48,051 nucleotides of DNA. Origin: Chrysochromulina parva. Taxonomy: Eukaryota > Haptophyta > Prymnesiales > Chrysochromulinaceae. The position numbers and the translations under genes are program-made. Each line of letters starts with the position of its first letter. The stretch's first letter is position 1. Below the pieces are notes generated by a model that was given only the letters and a program-made list of their open reading frames with translations, ran no database searches and was not told the origin of the DNA. Shown here piece after piece: positions 27,401 through 37,797 of this stretch. The stretch is from assembly GCA_002887195.1 (NCBI GenBank), contig PJAB01000070.1:1-48051 (forward strand), in the 5' to 3' direction.

Positions 27401-29083
27401 ATGCTTTTACCCCTCCTCGTGCTGGGTGCAACCGAGCACGTGGCGTTGCGATCGTCTGGCTGTGACCAACCTCTCCCCTCTGGCGTCAAGGCTGGCGGCA
27501 GCGTGTCGATGAGTGGCACTTTCGATGGCGTCAAGCGCACGTGGTACCTCTACCTGCCTCCTGATTACAGGAACACGGAGCCGGTTCCCATGGTTGTGGC
27601 CACGCACGGCTGGGGCGGCTCTGGGTCGCAGGAGATGAAGTCGGACGGACTGACCACCGTCTCGGGCGCCGGTGGCAATTTTATCGCCGCTTTCCCCGAC
27701 GGCTACACCGACAACACGCATTCTGGCTTCTGGGGCTCGTGGAATGTCGTTGGCTCCACTCAGAGCCCTGGGCCCGCCGGCCAGATTTGCACCCCCACAG
27801 CAGACCCTTCCAACGCCGATTGCTACACCTCGTGCAAAGGCTGCCCCGGTGCCGACGGATGCGATTGGACGACGTGCCTGAACGATGTCACTCCTACCGG
27901 CATTGGCACTAAGGACGTGACGGGCTTCCTGCCGTCGCTGTACGATTTCCTCGAGGAGACGTTCTGCGTGGACCTGACGCGCGAGTATCACAGCGGCTTC
28001 TCGAATGGCGGCATGGCCACCTATCAGATGGGCGCGTCCATGTCAGGACGGCTCGCAGCCATCGCCCCTGTCGCAGGCGCTTTCCATAATGGCTTCTTCC
28101 AACCTCCAACGGAAAAGATCCCTCTGCTCGATATTCACGGCACGGCGGACAAGCAGGTGCCCTGTAATGCGTCGACGGCCGGCTCGACGAGCACCAAAGC
28201 TCTCAGCCAGGATGGCTGGTGGTACAACCTGCTCAGCGACACGCAAGCGGGATGGCTCGAGGCCAACGGCTGCTCCCAGGCACCGCCTCTAAGCAACTAC
28301 GTGCCGCCGCTCATCTCGGCAAACACCGCCAGCCGCACGAAACTTGCATGTGCCAACCACGGCTGTGACGTCGTCACGTGCGCGTGGAGCGGCTCGCACA
28401 CGTACTACGGCACCAGCGCCGCCGACAACGGCAACCTCGTGTGGGGATTCTTGGAGAAGTACACGAAACCAACGCACGTCGGCTACGGGTACACGAGCAG
28501 CACGCCGCTCGCCGAGCGGGTGCGCCCACGAGCGTCGTTTGCGGATGTGCGCGTCGAGCTCGGTGAGGCGGTGGACGCGCTCACGACAGCGCTCGGAGGA
28601 GCGGCCGATGCGCTCGTTACGGCGCCCGCTGTCGAGGACTTGGCGGCCGCGGTGCACTACGGCAACCCTGCAAACGGATGCGGCGACGACGAGGAGGAGC
28701 TGGTGCTGAGCAGCGGACCCGAGTCCGGCCGCGTCTGCGCGCCCATGAAGAAGGGGCCCTCGGCAACGAACCCCACAGAGGCGCAGTGCACCCTCGGGGG
28801 CACCCTCCCCGACGAGACGAATGGGTGCCCTACGGATGTGCCCAGCCCGTCAGGCGGCTCAACGAAGTGGTGGCCCACCGTGGGGGCCTTCCCCGTCTGC
28901 CTGCAAGACTCGAGTCCCGGCGCGCGCGCGGACACGCACTGCCTGCTGCTGTGCGGCCCCTGCCGTCTGGGCGACGATGGCATGGGATGTTCGGACCTCG
29001 CTCACGCCGCCTGTCCGACCGGCGCGCGATGCATGACAGGGACTGTCAAGAGCGTGCGTCAGGGCATCTGCGTCTACGACTAG
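27401..29083 (+). CDS. Secreted PHB-depolymerase/feruloyl-esterase-like hydrolase
   Basis: 560 residues from the ATG at 27401, which begins a short signal peptide (MLLPLLVLGATEHVA). The alpha/beta-hydrolase domain (about 25-360) follows the LpqC/esterase-PHB pattern: RTWYLYLPPDY, MVVATHGWGGSGS for the oxyanion region, nucleophile elbow GFSNGG (S201), Asp250 in HGTADKQVP and His333 in WSGSHTYYG. A family-typical Cys-rich loop is present. After a helical linker, a Cys-rich C-terminal module of ~120 residues (with CTLGGTLPDETNGCP and CLLLCGPCRLGDDGMGC) has no family I recognise and may bind a surface or substrate. Expected to hydrolyse esters of plant or algal polysaccharides or polyesters outside the cell. 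The stop codon lies inside a 17-base tandem repeat. Confidence 0.85.
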   Translation: MLLPLLVLGATEHVALRSSGCDQPLPSGVKAGGSVSMSGTFDGVKRTWYLYLPPDYRNTEPVPMVVATHGWGGSGSQEMKSDGLTTVSGAGGNFIAAFPDGYTDNTHSGFWGSWNVVGSTQSPGPAGQICTPTADPSNADCYTSCKGCPGADGCDWTTCLNDVTPTGIGTKDVTGFLPSLYDFLEETFCVDLTREYHSGFSNGGMATYQMGASMSGRLAAIAPVAGAFHNGFFQPPTEKIPLLDIHGTADKQVPCNASTAGSTSTKALSQDGWWYNLLSDTQAGWLEANGCSQAPPLSNYVPPLISANTASRTKLACANHGCDVVTCAWSGSHTYYGTSAADNGNLVWGFLEKYTKPTHVGYGYTSSTPLAERVRPRASFADVRVELGEAVDALTTALGGAADALVTAPAVEDLAAAVHYGNPANGCGDDEEELVLSSGPESGRVCAPMKKGPSATNPTEAQCTLGGTLPDETNGCPTDVPSPSGGSTKWWPTVGAFPVCLQDSSPGARADTHCLLLCGPCRLGDDGMGCSDLAHAACPTGARCMTGTVKSVRQGICVYD

Positions 29084-29143
29084 TGGAGCCATGCGACTAG
29101 TGGAACCATGCGACTAGTGGAGCCAGCGACTCATGGAGCCATC
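29078..29143 (+). repeat. 17-base tandem repeat over the stop codon
   Basis: Four units of GACTAGTGGAGCCATGC or variants (29078, 29095, 29112, 29128). The TAG stop of the esterase is inside the first unit, so the repeat starts in coding sequence and continues into the 3' UTR. Confidence 0.85.
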
Positions 29144-29829
29144 AAGGATCGTCGTCCGGGCCACACAGTCACAGCCACGCTCTCCCCCGTGCTCTATAAA
29201 CGAAAGCCATTCCCAGAACCCATCGAAGACGAAGTCTCGAGGCTCTGCCCCCGGGCTACGGCTTAGGATGGGGCATGAGCCTATAGTGACTGTTGAAGCA
29301 TGAAGCATGAGGCATGAGGCCCGCAGACGAACAGTATTGACTACTTTCGAGTGGCGCCGAGCGACTTGCATAGTGTGATGTGTGTTAAGTGCGGGTACGG
29401 TGTCGCGGCGCACGGCATCGCGGCGCGGCGGCCGCCGCAGCGCGGTCCTCTCGAGTCTGGCGCGCTCCTGCTGGCAGGGGGCCGGGCCGCGTCGCGCCTC
29501 GCGTCGCGCCGAGCGTCTCCGACCTCGAACCGGCTGGGCTCGGGCTGCCGCGCTGCCCGGCCGGGATCGCGGATCGGGATATCGGATCCGGCATCCGCGA
29601 GGATCGTACGCTCCATGCATGGGCGCGATCTCGCGCGGCACGCGCCATACGCGCACGGGGGAACGAACCGGCGCCACGTCGGTTCGTTTCTTAGTTGTAA
29701 ATCCTTAAGTTTAAAACTAGGACCCAACTGGGCCCTCCCGCCACCACCGAGTGCTGCGGACCGCCGCTGCTCATGTGAATATCCTAAGTCACTGCAAATG
29801 GTGATGTACTGTCATTGTCACGTCGTCGA
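29084..29829. other. Convergent intergenic region with GC island
   Basis: Lies between two gene ends. Contains the 17-base repeat, a TATAAA at 29195-29200 with no convincing gene after it, and a very GC-rich stretch (about 29400-29660). A 187-codon minus-strand frame here lacks family features and was not called. Confidence 0.5.
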
Positions 29830-30924
29830 TCAACGCCGGCCCCTCGCAGCCATCTCCTCGCGCTCGCGTGCGGCCCTCTCCATCGGCGTCTCCTTGCCGA
29901 TCGCCTCGGCCCTGGCCGCGGCATCCGCCTTCTGCGACTGCGACTGCGCTGCCTCGGCCGCCTCGGCTGCCTGCAAGCACTCGGCGACGCCCTTGCCCTG
30001 CTCGAGCGCGCTCACGATCGCCTCATACGCCCGCTCGTGCTTTTTGATGATGGTCCAAGCAGTGAGCGCCGCATAGCGCGTCAGGTCCTGCTGCTCGTTG
30101 GCCTTCATGGGCGGCTTGCAGCGCAGCAAGATCTGGTTGAGAAGCTTGAGGTCCTCCTGCACGCCCAGCGCCGCTCCGTATGCGTCCGCCTCAGCCATCA
30201 GCCCCGACACCGCCACGACGGCCAGCGCGTTGATCTGTTCCGATTCGACGAAGACGCCGGGCTGCGTCGCAGCTTCCTCGTCGTGAACGACCACGCGTGG
30301 CCCCTTAGAGCCGACGACAACGTCTTGGATCGGCAGGCCGAGCACGTGCGCGCAGAGCATATGCGAGGCCTCGTGCTTGATCACGCGCAGGCCGCGGCTG
30401 CGCTTCTCCTCCGCGCTCGCAGTCGCTGCCTTGAAGGCCTCGATTGGCAGGAAGAGGATGCCTGGTGCCGTCGAGCCGATGGCCAGGATTGCAATCGGGA
30501 TGCCTGCAAATAGGTACGTGCCAGTGAAGCGCAAACCCGCGTCGAGGCCGAGGGCGTCGCTGCCAACGGCCCACATGGTGGCGCCTAGCGTGCAGCCGAT
30601 GATCACCTTGATGAAGGTGGACTGGATGTCCTCAAGTGTGTACTGCTCACGTGACGGATCGAGCGTTTTCTCGTCGAGCTTCGTGCTTCGCGACAGTTCT
30701 GCGAGCGACACCCGCCGGGGCGCAAGCTTCAACGACTTCCAGAGCGGCGCAGCACCAGCCTCGCGGAGGCCGTCGAGCGCGGCGACCGCAGCCGCGCGAT
30801 CGCCGGATTGGACGGCGGCCCACGAGCTCGCTGACGCGCGTGGGGCCGGCGCGCGAACTCGTGCGGGGGGTAGTCGAAGCGCGTTTGTGGACACGAGGGT
30901 CATCAAAACCAGCGTCGCCAGCAT
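29830..30924 (-). CDS. FtsH-like zinc protease without AAA domain, probably plastid
   Basis: 364 residues from the ATG at 30924, chosen because MLATLVLMTLVSTNALRLPP is a clean signal peptide followed by an Arg/Ala/Pro transit-like stretch; 83 upstream in-frame codons look non-coding. The mature protein has a soluble helical part, two or three hydrophobic segments (about 103-120, 134-163), then the metalloprotease motif HEASH (184-188) in RVIKHEASHMLCAHVLGLP and VSGLMAEADAYG, corresponding to the third-ligand region of M41/FtsH. The AAA ATPase module is absent, as in plant VIR3-like and other FtsH-related plastid proteins. A helical Ala/Glu/Lys-rich tail ends the protein. A role in plastid membrane proteostasis is inferred. 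It shares a divergent promoter with MSH6. Confidence 0.72.
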   Translation of the reverse strand: MLATLVLMTLVSTNALRLPPARVRAPAPRASASSWAAVQSGDRAAAVAALDGLREAGAAPLWKSLKLAPRRVSLAELSRSTKLDEKTLDPSREQYTLEDIQSTFIKVIIGCTLGATMWAVGSDALGLDAGLRFTGTYLFAGIPIAILAIGSTAPGILFLPIEAFKAATASAEEKRSRGLRVIKHEASHMLCAHVLGLPIQDVVVGSKGPRVVVHDEEAATQPGVFVESEQINALAVVAVSGLMAEADAYGAALGVQEDLKLLNQILLRCKPPMKANEQQDLTRYAALTAWTIIKKHERAYEAIVSALEQGKGVAECLQAAEAAEAAQSQSQKADAAARAEAIGKETPMERAAREREEMAARGRR

Positions 30925-31276
30925 CTCTCTTTTCCGTGAAAGCGACCAATCTCGCGGAATCCTGATGTCAAGAAGAGCGTGTGAAGAAAACTGTGAATGG
31001 ACAAAAATCCGAGCGTCACGAACAAATTCGTGCGATTGTTTAGATACATGTACATGTACTGGATGCGACGTATCAAATTTCGAGGGTTTTTTGAGGGAAA
31101 ACCGGAGCCGATCAAGGCTGTATACCGCGGCAGTTTTGATTGAGAGAGGCGTGCGACCGGGGGCATGAATCAAGTCAAATCAAGTGAAGTCTACACATAC
31201 TTGTAACCCAACCAAACAGACTTTCGCGCGAAAAATAGCGGGAAGGGCCTCTTTTGTGCAATTGTCAAGCGACGTC
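30925..31276. promoter_or_regulatory. Divergent promoter of protease and MSH6 genes
   Basis: 352-base AT-richer region between two divergent starts, including ACATGTACATGTAC near 31047 and AATCAAGTCAAATCAAGTG at about 31168-31186, which echoes the CAAGT hairpin at 24056. No TATA box obvious. Confidence 0.5.
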
Positions 31277-31655
31277 ATGTCGAAGGCACCGCCGGCCAAG
31301 GGTGTCGGCCAAGGCCTGATGGCCTTCTTCGCCAAAAAACCTGCGCCCGCCTCCTCGGGCACTCCCTCTTCGGAGGAGCCCGCTGCAGGTGGAAAGAGGC
31401 CGCTTCCGACTGGCAGTGAGGACGACGAGCCCGCCTCCAAGCGCACGGAGGCGCCCATCAGGCAGCTCCCTGCGCACGCGGCTGCCATGGACGCGATGGA
31501 CGTCGAACAGGACGGCGAGCTTCCGCTCTCTGCCATCGGCCGCAAGGCGTCCGCGTCGATCATCGCGGCTGACGACGACTCTGAGGAAGAGGCAGCGAGG
31601 AAAGCCAAGAAGGAGTCGCGTACGCCGCGCGAGCCCGGGTCAGGCGGTGCCGGTC

Positions 31656-31691
<36 letters not shown>

Positions 31692-34600
31692 CCCCGATGT
31701 CCTCCTCCACCGCCGCCGCCAACGCCGCGGCCGACGCATGCGCGATGGCGAGTCCGAGCGATGGGCGCCAGCCGCCGACAGCGCAGCAGGCGGCGGCGGT
31801 GTACGCGGAGGCCGCCAAGGGGCCGGGGGCGCCGTCGGCGTCGCCGGGCGCGGAGGAGAAGCAGGTGAGCTTCAAGTTCCTGCTCCCCAACCAAAAGTGC
31901 GACGCGCAGGGAAAGAGGCCGGGCGAGCCGGGGTACGACAAGACGACCATCCGCGTGAAGCTCGCCCCGGGCGAGCGTTTCACCCCCGGTCAGGAGCAGT
32001 ACTGGGAGATCAAGAAGCACCACGCGGACTGCGTGATCTGCTTCAAGATGGGCAAGTTCTACGAGCTCTTCGAGGAGGACGCTCTCCTAGGTCACCGCGA
32101 GCTCGACCTCGCCTTCATGGGCAAGGGCGCGCCGCATGCGGGCTTCCCCGAGGCGGCGCTGCCCAAGTACGCTCAGAAGCTCGTCGAGCTTGGGTACAAG
32201 GTACGTTGATTGCCACTGATGACCTGCCTTGCATGCAAGTGCTCACCACGGCGCTCTCGCTCTCGGGTACAAGGTGGGCGTGGTTGAGCAGATGGAGACG
32301 CCCGATCAGCTCAAAGAGCGCAATGCCCAGAAGGCTCGGGGCGTCAAGAAGGAGCAGGCTGTGCGGCGCGAGCTCTGCTCGATCATCACCAAAGGGACCG
32401 CCTTCCACCGTGACGAGAAGTCCACATACCTGCTCGCGGTGGATGAGGACATCGCGAGCCGCACGCTGGGCGTGGCGTTCGTGGACGCGGCGACCGGCCA
32501 CTTCCACCTCGGGCAGGTCGTTGACGATGAGCAGCACGGCTGCCTGCGCACGCTCCTCGCGCAGCTCCGGCCTGATGAGATCGTCATCAACGAGCAGTCG
32601 CTCTCCCGCGACGCGTACACGCTGCTCCGGCGCGCCGTGCCTGACGGGCTCTTCAACCCGCTGCCGCGCACGGCCTTTTGGGCCGACAAGGCGGCCTGCA
32701 CCAAGGCGCTCGAGGCGGGCAAGTATTTTGACAAGGACACGATCGGTGCCGCCGCCGGCGCCGCCGCCGCCGCGGACAACGACGAGGAAGAGGAGGAGGC
32801 GGAGGTGACGGGCCCCGAGGCGCGCTGGCCGCGAGCGCTCCGCCAGGCGGCGGATCGCACGCCGTGCCTCGCGCTCTCCGCCTTTGGTGGGTGCGCGACG
32901 TACCTGAAGCGCCTGCTGCTGGACCGGCAGCTGCTCTCGATGGGCCACGTGTCGCCTTGGGTGCCCACGGACGCTGACGCCGATGCAATCGGCGCCGGGG
33001 CTCGCCACAAGGGCGGCTCGGCGTCGCTTGTGCTCGACGCCAAGGCGCTTGAGAACCTCGAGGTCTTCGAGAACTCGTCTGACCGCACCGCGACTGGTAC
33101 GCTCTTCTCGATCATCGATAAGTGCTCCTCGAGCTTCGGCCGACGCGCGCTGCGCGCGTGGCTGTGCGCGCCGCCCCGGCGCGTCGAGGATATTCTTGAG
33201 CGGCAGCAGGCGGTGGGTGCGCTCCTCGAGAGCGCGGAGCTGCGCGCGAAGCTCGCGAAGACGCTTAAGAAGCTCCCCGACCTAGAGCGGCTCCTCGCGC
33301 GCGTGCACGCCTTCTCGGTCACGCAAACCTCGAATGACGCGACGCATTATACCGACATCAACCGCGCGCGGCTGGCAGAGCTCATCAAGACGCTCGAGGG
33401 CTTCGAGGCGCTGCACGCGGGCATCGAGGCGGCCGCGGCGCAGCACGTCAACGAGGCGCTGCGCGAGGGTGCCCCGCGGCTTGCACAGACGATCACCATG
33501 GGCGATGGCTTCCCAGACCTGCGCGAGCTGCTGCGACACTTTCGCGAGGCCTTCGACTGGGCGAAGGCTAAGGCGGAGGGGCGCGTCATCCCGAGCAAGG
33601 GTGCCGATGACGACTATGACGCCGCCAAGGAGGCGCTCGAGGAGGTCGAGGGCGAGATCGGGGGCATCTTGCGCCAATGGCAGAAGCACTTTGGTGACAA
33701 GAGCATCGAGCTCTGGAGTGCCGCCGGCTCGCCAACGGAGCCGTTCCAGCTAGCGGTGCCCGAGACGACGCTTGCGAAGCACGGCACGCCCGCGGGCTTC
33801 ATGCAGATGTCTTCGAAGAAGGGCACGCTTCGTTTCTGGACGCCCGAGCTCAAGGCGGCCGTGACGCGCTTCCTTTCGGCCAAGGACGCGCTCGACGCGA
33901 CGCTCGCGACGTCGGCGCGCCGGCTGTATGCGCGCTTCTCGTCGCACTTTGCGCACTGGCACCGCGCGGTGCACGCGGCGGCCGAGCTGGACTGCCTGCT
34001 CTCGCTGAGCGCCGTCTCGGGCCAACCGGGCATGACGCGCCCCGTCTTCGTCGACGACGCGCCGCGCCCCTTTCTGCGCATCGACCAGGGCGTCAACATC
34101 TGCGTCAGGGCGGCGCTCGACGGCGCCAACTGCGTGCCGAACGACATCCGCATCGGGGCGGCGGCGGAAGCGGGCGACGCGGCGCACGCAGGCGCGTCGC
34201 CGCTCATGCTGCTCGTCACGGGGCCCAATATGGGTGGCAAGTCGACCCTGCTACGCCAGGCCTGCCTGACGGTGTTGCTCGCGCACCTCGGGTGCCACGT
34301 GCCCGCGGCCGCATGCATCCTCACGCCGGTCGACCGGATCTTCACTCGCGTGGGCGCCAACGACGCCATCATGGCGGGCCTCTCCACCTTTCGCGTCGAG
34401 CTCGAGGAGACGGCGACCATCCTGCGCCACGCGACCGAGCATTCACTCGTGATCCTCGACGAGCTCGGGCGCGGCACGGCCACCTTTGATGGCATGGCCA
34501 TTGCGCACGCGACGCTCTCGCACCTGATCACGCACGTGCGCTGCCGCTCGCTCTTCGCGACGCACTACCACGCGCTCACGCGCGAGTTCGAGGCCCCCAA

Positions 34601-34925
34601 CGCGCGCGTCGCTCTGTACCACATGGCGTGCGCTGTCGACGAGGCCTCCCGCGCTGTCACCTTCCTCTACAGCTTTGCGCCAGGCGCGTGCCACCGCTCG
34701 CACGGTGTCAACGTCGCACGGCTCGCCGGTCTGCCGGAGGCCGTCCTTGAGCTCGCGGCGAGCAAGTCGGCCGAGCTCGAGGAGCTCCTTGACGAGCGGT
34801 ACGCTGTGCAGCTCGCCCGGCGGGTACTCGCCGCCGCGGCCGACGCGGGCGAGGGTGGCACGGCGGGCGCCTTCGAGGTTCTGCTGCAGCTCTGGCACGA
34901 GGTCAAGGCGGCCGCGCGCTCATAA
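31277..34925 (+). CDS. MSH6: DNA mismatch repair protein MSH6, two exons
   Basis: Exons 31277-32200 and 32274-34925 give 1191 residues. The N-terminus has a PCNA-binding PIP box (QGLMAFFAKKP) as in MSH6 proteins, then a disordered acidic/Ser-rich region with a 12-residue polySer and no PWWP domain. The MutS-I domain carries the mismatch-reading Phe-Tyr-Glu (F261-E263, KMGKFYELF), the feature that separates MSH6 from MSH3. Connector, lever and clamp regions follow. The ATPase has Walker A GPNMGGKST (958-966) and Walker B ILDELGRG (D1037-E1038), then FATHYHAL. With MSH2 it forms MutS-alpha, recognising base mismatches and small loops in the nucleus. The single intron splits GYK|VGVVEQ exactly where the family is continuous. 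Confidence 0.96.
32201..32273 (+). other. MSH6 intron with TSD-like direct repeats
   Basis: 73-base GT-AG intron, phase 0. GGGTACAAGGT occurs at 32192-32202 and again at 32265-32275, so both splice junctions fall at the same place in an 11-base direct repeat. Inside are CCACTGATGACC (32213-32224), shared with GH127 intron 1, and the dispersed 24-base word (32231-32254). Confidence 0.93.
32231..32254 (+). repeat. Dispersed 24-base intronic word, copy 2
   Basis: Identical to the ABCC intron copy (16998-17021) and in the same orientation relative to its gene. Confidence 0.93.
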
Positions 34926-35680
34926 ACGGCGCTCGCGACGGCTTATTTACGCGGGCAAGCGTGAGACAGGAGGGCGGGGGGGGCAAGTATTGGGGTCTGG
35001 AAGCATGCGACTCCGTATGTTCTCGACAGGCGGCGCTCTGGGCTTGCGAGCATACCTGTATGTGAGGAGGAGGATACTTGAGGCGGCCGAGCCGCGGCAG
35101 AACATACATGTGGCGCCGTCCGGGGAGGCGGACTACGCAGAACGCATATCCTCACATGCATGCACATAGTGGGGCGTGGGATGCGGCTGCCGGACAGACA
35201 CAGAGGGTTGAGGTCATTGTGTGGCCCGTGGTAGCCGTGTGCAGCGCTGCGCTGGTACGCGCGCGTCTTTTGGTGGAGTCGCTTCGGGAAGGGTCCTGCA
35301 TGCTTGTTGAATCCGCGTATTAAAGCAACTGCGAACTGGTTAAGCATGAAGCTGGGACACGAACCTCGTGGCGCCCGACCTTTTATGGTAAATAAGAAAA
35401 ACTTCGGTGTTGCGTGTCGGCGTTTGCATGCGCACTTTATTCCAGACTTTGACACGAGAGACAGCGCAATGACCTGCACGTGCGCATCTGTCGCGGCAGT
35501 GGTCTCCTGAGGTGCGCGCGCGCGCCGCCTCGGCGCTGCCTGTGCGCTGGCCATCCGAGCGGACGGCGCAGGCCCAAGAGAGCACTGCCTTTGCCCCTGC
35601 GCCTGCGCCTGCATCACGCGCCGCGCCGTTGCGCCTATCCTCACCTTCGAGTGCATCCGCTGCTTGGGTCGTGTGCAGAG
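34926..35680. other. Spacer between MSH6 and PPR gene
   Basis: About 750 bases with no recognised gene. Contains MSH6 3' UTR and, presumably, the PPR gene promoter. A homopolymeric G run lies near 34975. Confidence 0.5.
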
Positions 35681-37717
35681 ATGGCCACCAACTCATGGTC
35701 CTCGGGGGCATCAATGGGCAGCTACTACCACCCTGATGGCGCAAACGGCGCCGCCACGTACACCAACAGGTCCCGGTACTCCGCGGTGCGCTTGCGCAAC
35801 TTAATGCAAAGCCGTCACGATGCATGCCCTGGCCTCTTCTCTGCAAACGTCTGAGCATCGAGCGGCCCGTGGCACGCAATCTGCATGCCTGTTGCGCGCC
35901 GCACTTCGACTGTGCCAGAGCTTGCGTCGTGTCCCGCGTCACGCACGCCTCCACCTCGACGCCGCTCGTTGGCATGCCAAATTCATGCCGAGCGTGTCGC
36001 GTTGTGTTGCTTCCACCTAACAACGCCGAACGACGTGCGTGCCGTTTGCGTGGCGCAGGACTCATCGCCCGACACAGCCAGCGTGGCGGACACGGAGGTG
36101 TCGGCCGCGAGCACCTCGATCAGCCCCCACCACAACGAGCAGCATCTCGAGTATCTGATGGCGGGCATTCACGACATGATGTCCTCTGGCGACAAGCACC
36201 CTGCCGGCTCTCCGCGGCATGTCGCCGCCGGCGCAGCAGGCGGCCGGCCAAACCCTATGCCAGACACGCTTCAGGGCCTCGGACTCAGCTTCAACGCGCA
36301 ATACTACGCACCGGGTGAGTCCAGCACAGCTGCCATTCGCAAGGCTGCTCCGCAACCCCCCAATCTGCTGTTCCCGTGGTGACAGCGCCTTTGCTCGCCC
36401 GTCTCCCACGTCTTTCTGAGTGTTCCGTCTTATGCGCATGCGCCCAGGCACGCTCAATTTGCCCGGCATGCCCGTGCCCGGCGGCACCCCCGCGCACTCC
36501 ATCGACGGCGACGTGCATCCGCTGCCCTTCTTCCACGGGGCGATGGGCACAAGCGAGGGCGACTGCTTGGAGCCATCGGGGGGCAACGCCGCGCCCGCCT
36601 CGGCCCCGTTCGGTGCACCCAACGCGGCCTATGGCGTGCCCAACGCGCCGTTCGGCTCAAGCAGCGCGGCCTATGGCGCGTCCGGGTACGCCCCTACCCC
36701 TCCGGTGCTCGGCGCGCAGTACCAGGGCCGCAGCGGGGGCAACGTGGGCATGGGCCTGCCAGGTGGTGGCATGGGCCTACCAGTTGGTGGCATGGGAGCT
36801 CCGATGGGTGGCGGCGGCATGGGTGGTGGCGGCATGGGCGGCGGAGGCGGGGGCGGCGGGGGCATGGGCGGCTGGGGCGGCCAGCAGCAGCCACACACGC
36901 CTTACAGTACGTCACTCTCGAACAGTGCCGGCGGCGGCCTCGGCGGCGGCAACCTCCCAACCTCGTACACCACCAGCACAGCATCGCTCCGTGTTTCTGC
37001 CCCTGCATTTGCGCCCAACAGTGGGTTTACCAACAGGGCCTCATCGTTCCCGGGGGTGCTTGGCAGCGGCGCGCCACCACCCGTGATGGGGGGCGGCGCG
37101 ATGGGCCCACACGCCGGCGGCGGCAGCTACGGCAGCTCGCTTGGTGACGCCCACCTCGGCAGCTCTGGCATGCCCAGGATGCCAATGCCGGGCATGAGTG
37201 GCCTCGACGGCAGACCGAAAGGCGGCAACCCATTGGGCCTCGGTGGAACCTGCTTCGGATTCCTGCCGCCTGCTTCCGACGGCCCCCTGCCCTTCCCAAC
37301 GCTTCCCGGCAGCAACGGTACTGGTGGCTTCGGCGGGGGCGGCATGGGTGGTACCCCGGGCCACACCATGGGCGGTGGCGGCATCGGCGGCGGGGGAATG
37401 GGCGGCGGAGGCGGCGGCGGCATTCTAGGACGGATGAATAACTACGCTGGCAGCGGCTTGTCGGCCAATGAGCCGCCACCACCCCTGCCGCCTGGCCCAC
37501 CGCCCAACGGCATAGGCATGGGCGGTGGGCTGGGCAATGCACCTGGCGGCTTCCGTGGGGTCCAGCCAACTTCGGGTCAGCAGCACGGATTCGGCGCAGG
37601 GACCGTCTTTGGCAACAGCGTCGCGGCGACACCTCTTCACCGATTCGAGGAGGTGTCCCGAATCGGCGGATCAGCAGCAGCAGCCACAGCAGCCACAGCA
37701 ACAGCAGCAGCTCGGTG

Positions 37718-37797
<80 letters not shown>

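Noticed and set aside
29114..29677. 187-codon minus-strand frame with a hydrophobic-looking C-terminal segment
   Set aside because: Arg-rich low-complexity reading of a GC island; no family signal and no supporting start context.
31655..31692. AGC trinucleotide run in MSH6 as a separate repeat element
   Set aside because: A simple polySer-coding tract within the disordered N-terminus; not informative by itself.
36840..37430. Minus-strand Pro-rich frames (PPPPMPPPP) opposite the PPR head
   Set aside because: Complement of the Gly/Met-rich coding region; the plus strand continues directly into the PPR repeats.
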